Assembly (NCBI RefSeq): GCF_040436345.1
Contig: NC_133221.1
Location: 5,454,663-5,518,662, forward strand
From: Pagrus major
Taxonomy: Eukaryota > Chordata > Actinopteri > Spariformes > Sparidae
DNA length: 64,000 nt
Reading direction: 5' to 3'
Under the pieces are notes generated by a model, which saw only the letters and a list, made by a program, of their open reading frames with translations, ran no database searches and was not told the DNA's origin. The translations under genes were made by a program, and so were the position numbers. Numbering within the stretch: the stretch's first letter is position 1; the number at the start of each line of letters is the position of its first letter. Below, piece after piece: positions 61,261-64,000 of this stretch.

Positions 61261-64000
61261 CTTTTAAATCAATGAAAATGAGGTCAGGCCTTCAATGGTT
61301 CTTCAAGATTTAAAATCAATGTTGACTGAATAAATCATCTCTATTAGCAGCATGATTCATTACCGAAGCAGCCCCAGCCCTCAGACATAAAAACCAAAAA
61401 AGCCAGGATTGTTGCATTGTCATATTTACTGCTGCGTTCCCCGGGGAGCTGTGACTACAGCATTTATACCAAGGTAGGTTCTCAAGCACTCGATTGCCCC
61501 TTTGAGTCCATCAGCTTGCCTTTGCTGTCGTGTTGGTGCCTGAGGCGGCAAAACAGCCTGACTCCACAGAGCGAGTCTTCAGTCTCTCCACAACTCTAGG
61601 AGAAGGGGTGACCCACTTTACCGCTCGCTACCTTCTCCCTCAGTGCAAGAGAATGACAGAAAGGATGAAAACTTAAAAGCACATGAGGTGAAAAAAAATA
61701 AAAAAATGTTGGGAAATGATGGCACAAATATCGATTTATCGGTTTGTGGGAAACCAGCGGTCCTCGGGTGTTTGTGTGGGATTGCGGCGTGGGTAAGACT
61801 GAGCTGTGTCGAAGTGGCTGAACATTGTGTTGTAGCGGTTAAACGGCGCACCGGGGAGTGGACAAATACTGTGACGATGGAGTCGACTGGGAGGAAGCGT
61901 GTGAAACGAGAATGGGAGCAAAGAGGGAGGCGGCGGAGAGTGAGAGAACGAGAGAGTGCTTTCTTACTGACATGAAAATATTCTGACAAGGGAATTAAAG
62001 TTCCATATCGGGCAAAAATGAGTAACAATCTCGCTTTCTTAGTCTAATTTCTCTCATTTAAATGAATATTTCCAAAAGCCTATTAAACTATTGTTTGCCC
62101 TAAGTGAGACAAACAAGAATACAGATTGATTTGCATGTAAATACACAGTCATACATCATAATTCATTAAGGTAATTACATTAATCCGTGTTTTTAATTTG
62201 TGAAGCGTTAATATTGGTACCCTTATTGAAAAAAAACACTGAATCCTTTGCTGGATTTGTAATTAATAGGATGCTTACTGCCGGAATGCAAATTGAGGGA
62301 GTTAAATTAGAAGTGGTAATTTGCTCCGTGCACTCCTCGGCTTTCTGAAGCCCACACAAAGGTACACGAAGCCTATGTAAGTACCTATTAGCAAAAGGAG
62401 CTGGGAGACACTGGCCACAATAAGGAAGTGCACTGAGATGGATCGGGGTTGTAATTATACTGTACTAATGAGCCGCAGTATGAAGGGGCAGCCGTTGATG
62501 AGGATTTATAACTTAATTTCTGCGTGAATGTGAAAAGAACTCAACAGACTGGAGGCTGTTTAACTTCACCTAAAGAAATTAAGTGAGATTTCTCTTTGAG
62601 GAGTTCGAGTCTTCGGGCCGACGTCGTTAAAATGAGCTCTTTGCTTGAATCTCATGCGGCTCCTCAATTTTGTTTTACTTCTACTTACTTATTCTAACAA
62701 AATGCAGTCGAGTTTGGCAATAACATCCCCCGACTGCGGTGCACAACGCTCCCCAGGCATCTACAGACAGTTTTTATTTTTTTATTCAGCGCAGTGTATA
62801 TAATTGTGTTGTATTACATAATAGAAGTTATTAATTAACCACTGTTTCATTTAATAGAGCTAGAATGCTCAATCGTATTAATATTCTAATGTGACCTTGC
62901 TTTTGATGTGACAACTGCGTACAGCATTTTATCATATCAAAGATTTCGACTAGCTCTAGTAATAACAATTAGATTCAATTATTAAAAAAACAGCCAGAAC
63001 ATGGGAAGAAAAACTGCACGCGATCAAACAGACATGATATTTGTGATTCTAATAGATAAATGATGAATAACTAAGTGAATGAATATCAGATGAATTAATA
63101 CTGAGCGTGTGACGGGCACAGCGGAGGAATAAAACCAGGCTATGTTGACAATGTGCTTATTAAAGTAGATTCTAGCAGAAAAAGTGGCCATGAATTAGTC
63201 TGCTTGAGAGGAAAAATGCCTTATTTAGTGTGATCAGTATTGACAACGTCAAACACTGTCAGCGTCAAGGCTGATTGAGGTCGAGGCACAAATTACATTG
63301 TTAGCTATAGGCTTAAAGAAGTGTGTCATCACTGGAAAGTAGGTCCTTGCATAAAAGCTGGCTTGTCTATGCAGTAGAAAGACATTTATTTATGAATTTA
63401 TATAATTGGTGCTACATGACCAGGGAGAACAGAGATAAAGGGCTGTGGAGTTCATTTTTGTTGAAAAGGCAGACAACCTACAACAACCACAGTCCGCTGA
63501 TGGGTGGCGTACTCAGCCTCTGTTTTCACAGTACAGGAACAATCTGGCAGTGACTTCTGTTGCAGCTTAACAGTATGCTAAAATACATTTCTGAAAACAT
63601 TTTAGGTGAGAAATACACAGTGCAGTGACAGAACATTGGTTTAAAATTCAGCAGCAGTGCTTAGTTTTGACAGTTTGGCTCTCTCAATCTGATTATTCTC
63701 TTTGTGACTGTTGATGCAGGCATACAAAAATGTGGACATGCTATCTGTAGCTGACACAACAGAGATCTAGCCAGATGACATGTTTTGCACCACTCTGGGT
63801 GCAGGAAAAAATTGCGGGAAGTGATTTAAAAGCTGGCCGTAAATCAGTAAAGTTCATGTTTAAGCCTGCAACCTTTCAAATGTCACGCACTTGTAAATTG
63901 GGGCTATAATTGCTGCGGTTGTCTTGGTAGCCCAATGTTAGCAACAGGGTAAGAAAAAAGGCAAACTTAAAGCCGCTACAAGGACCTTTCATTCTTTGTT

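Larger units (their letters stand above)
59987..64000 (-). other. magi3 intron running off the window
   Basis: At least 4.0 kb. Holds a family D fragment (60055-60120), a likely dead LINE piece (61020-61260) and a long AT-rich non-repetitive block (62100-63300). No GK or PDZ0 exon was found. Confidence 0.6.

Noticed and set aside
59987-64000. Search for magi3 GK and PDZ0 exons
   Set aside because: No frame with the expected guanylate-kinase or PDZ residues next to splice sites; they must lie beyond the window.

Overview
This is vertebrate, almost certainly teleost fish, nuclear DNA. Three intron-rich genes with canonical GT/AG splice sites are embedded in AT-rich sequence, with simple repeats and interspersed repeats typical of fish genomes. 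Each gene was rebuilt by joining splice sites so that reading phase carries through every junction.

Layout. (1) 2433-15141, + strand: ptpn22, a PEST-family cytosolic protein tyrosine phosphatase, complete in 26 coding exons (839 residues). It has an intact catalytic domain and a proline-rich tail ending in the conserved C-terminal homology peptide. (2) 18289-26630, - strand: rsbn1, complete in 7 coding exons (787 residues). It encodes a lysine-rich nuclear protein of the JmjC-like RSBN1/DPY-21 family and points tail-to-tail at ptpn22. (3) 31107-59986, - strand: the downstream 18 coding exons of magi3, from the end of the guanylate-kinase-like region through two WW domains, five PDZ domains and a long basic tail. 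The exons for PDZ0 and most of the GK-like domain lie past the right edge. The first intron visible here is at least 4 kb.

Genes and context. PTPN22, RSBN1 and MAGI3 are also neighbours on human chromosome 1p13. Here rsbn1 is flipped relative to the human arrangement, and no phtf1 exon was found between rsbn1 and magi3. The proteins act in different compartments: cytosolic antigen-receptor signalling (PTPN22), chromatin (RSBN1) and a membrane scaffold at cell junctions (MAGI3). The grouping is old synteny, not an operon.

Most notable. The ptpn22 tail contains a duplicated three-exon module: a Csk-SH3-type proline motif exon, an exon with an SSEW motif, and a 28-nt exon. It gives three P1-type motifs. 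Intron 6 of rsbn1 is 135 nt and open in frame. The magi3 3' UTR holds a long near-perfect hairpin. Several non-autonomous transposon families occur in two or three copies each. I saw no novel defence system, CRISPR array or RNA gene.
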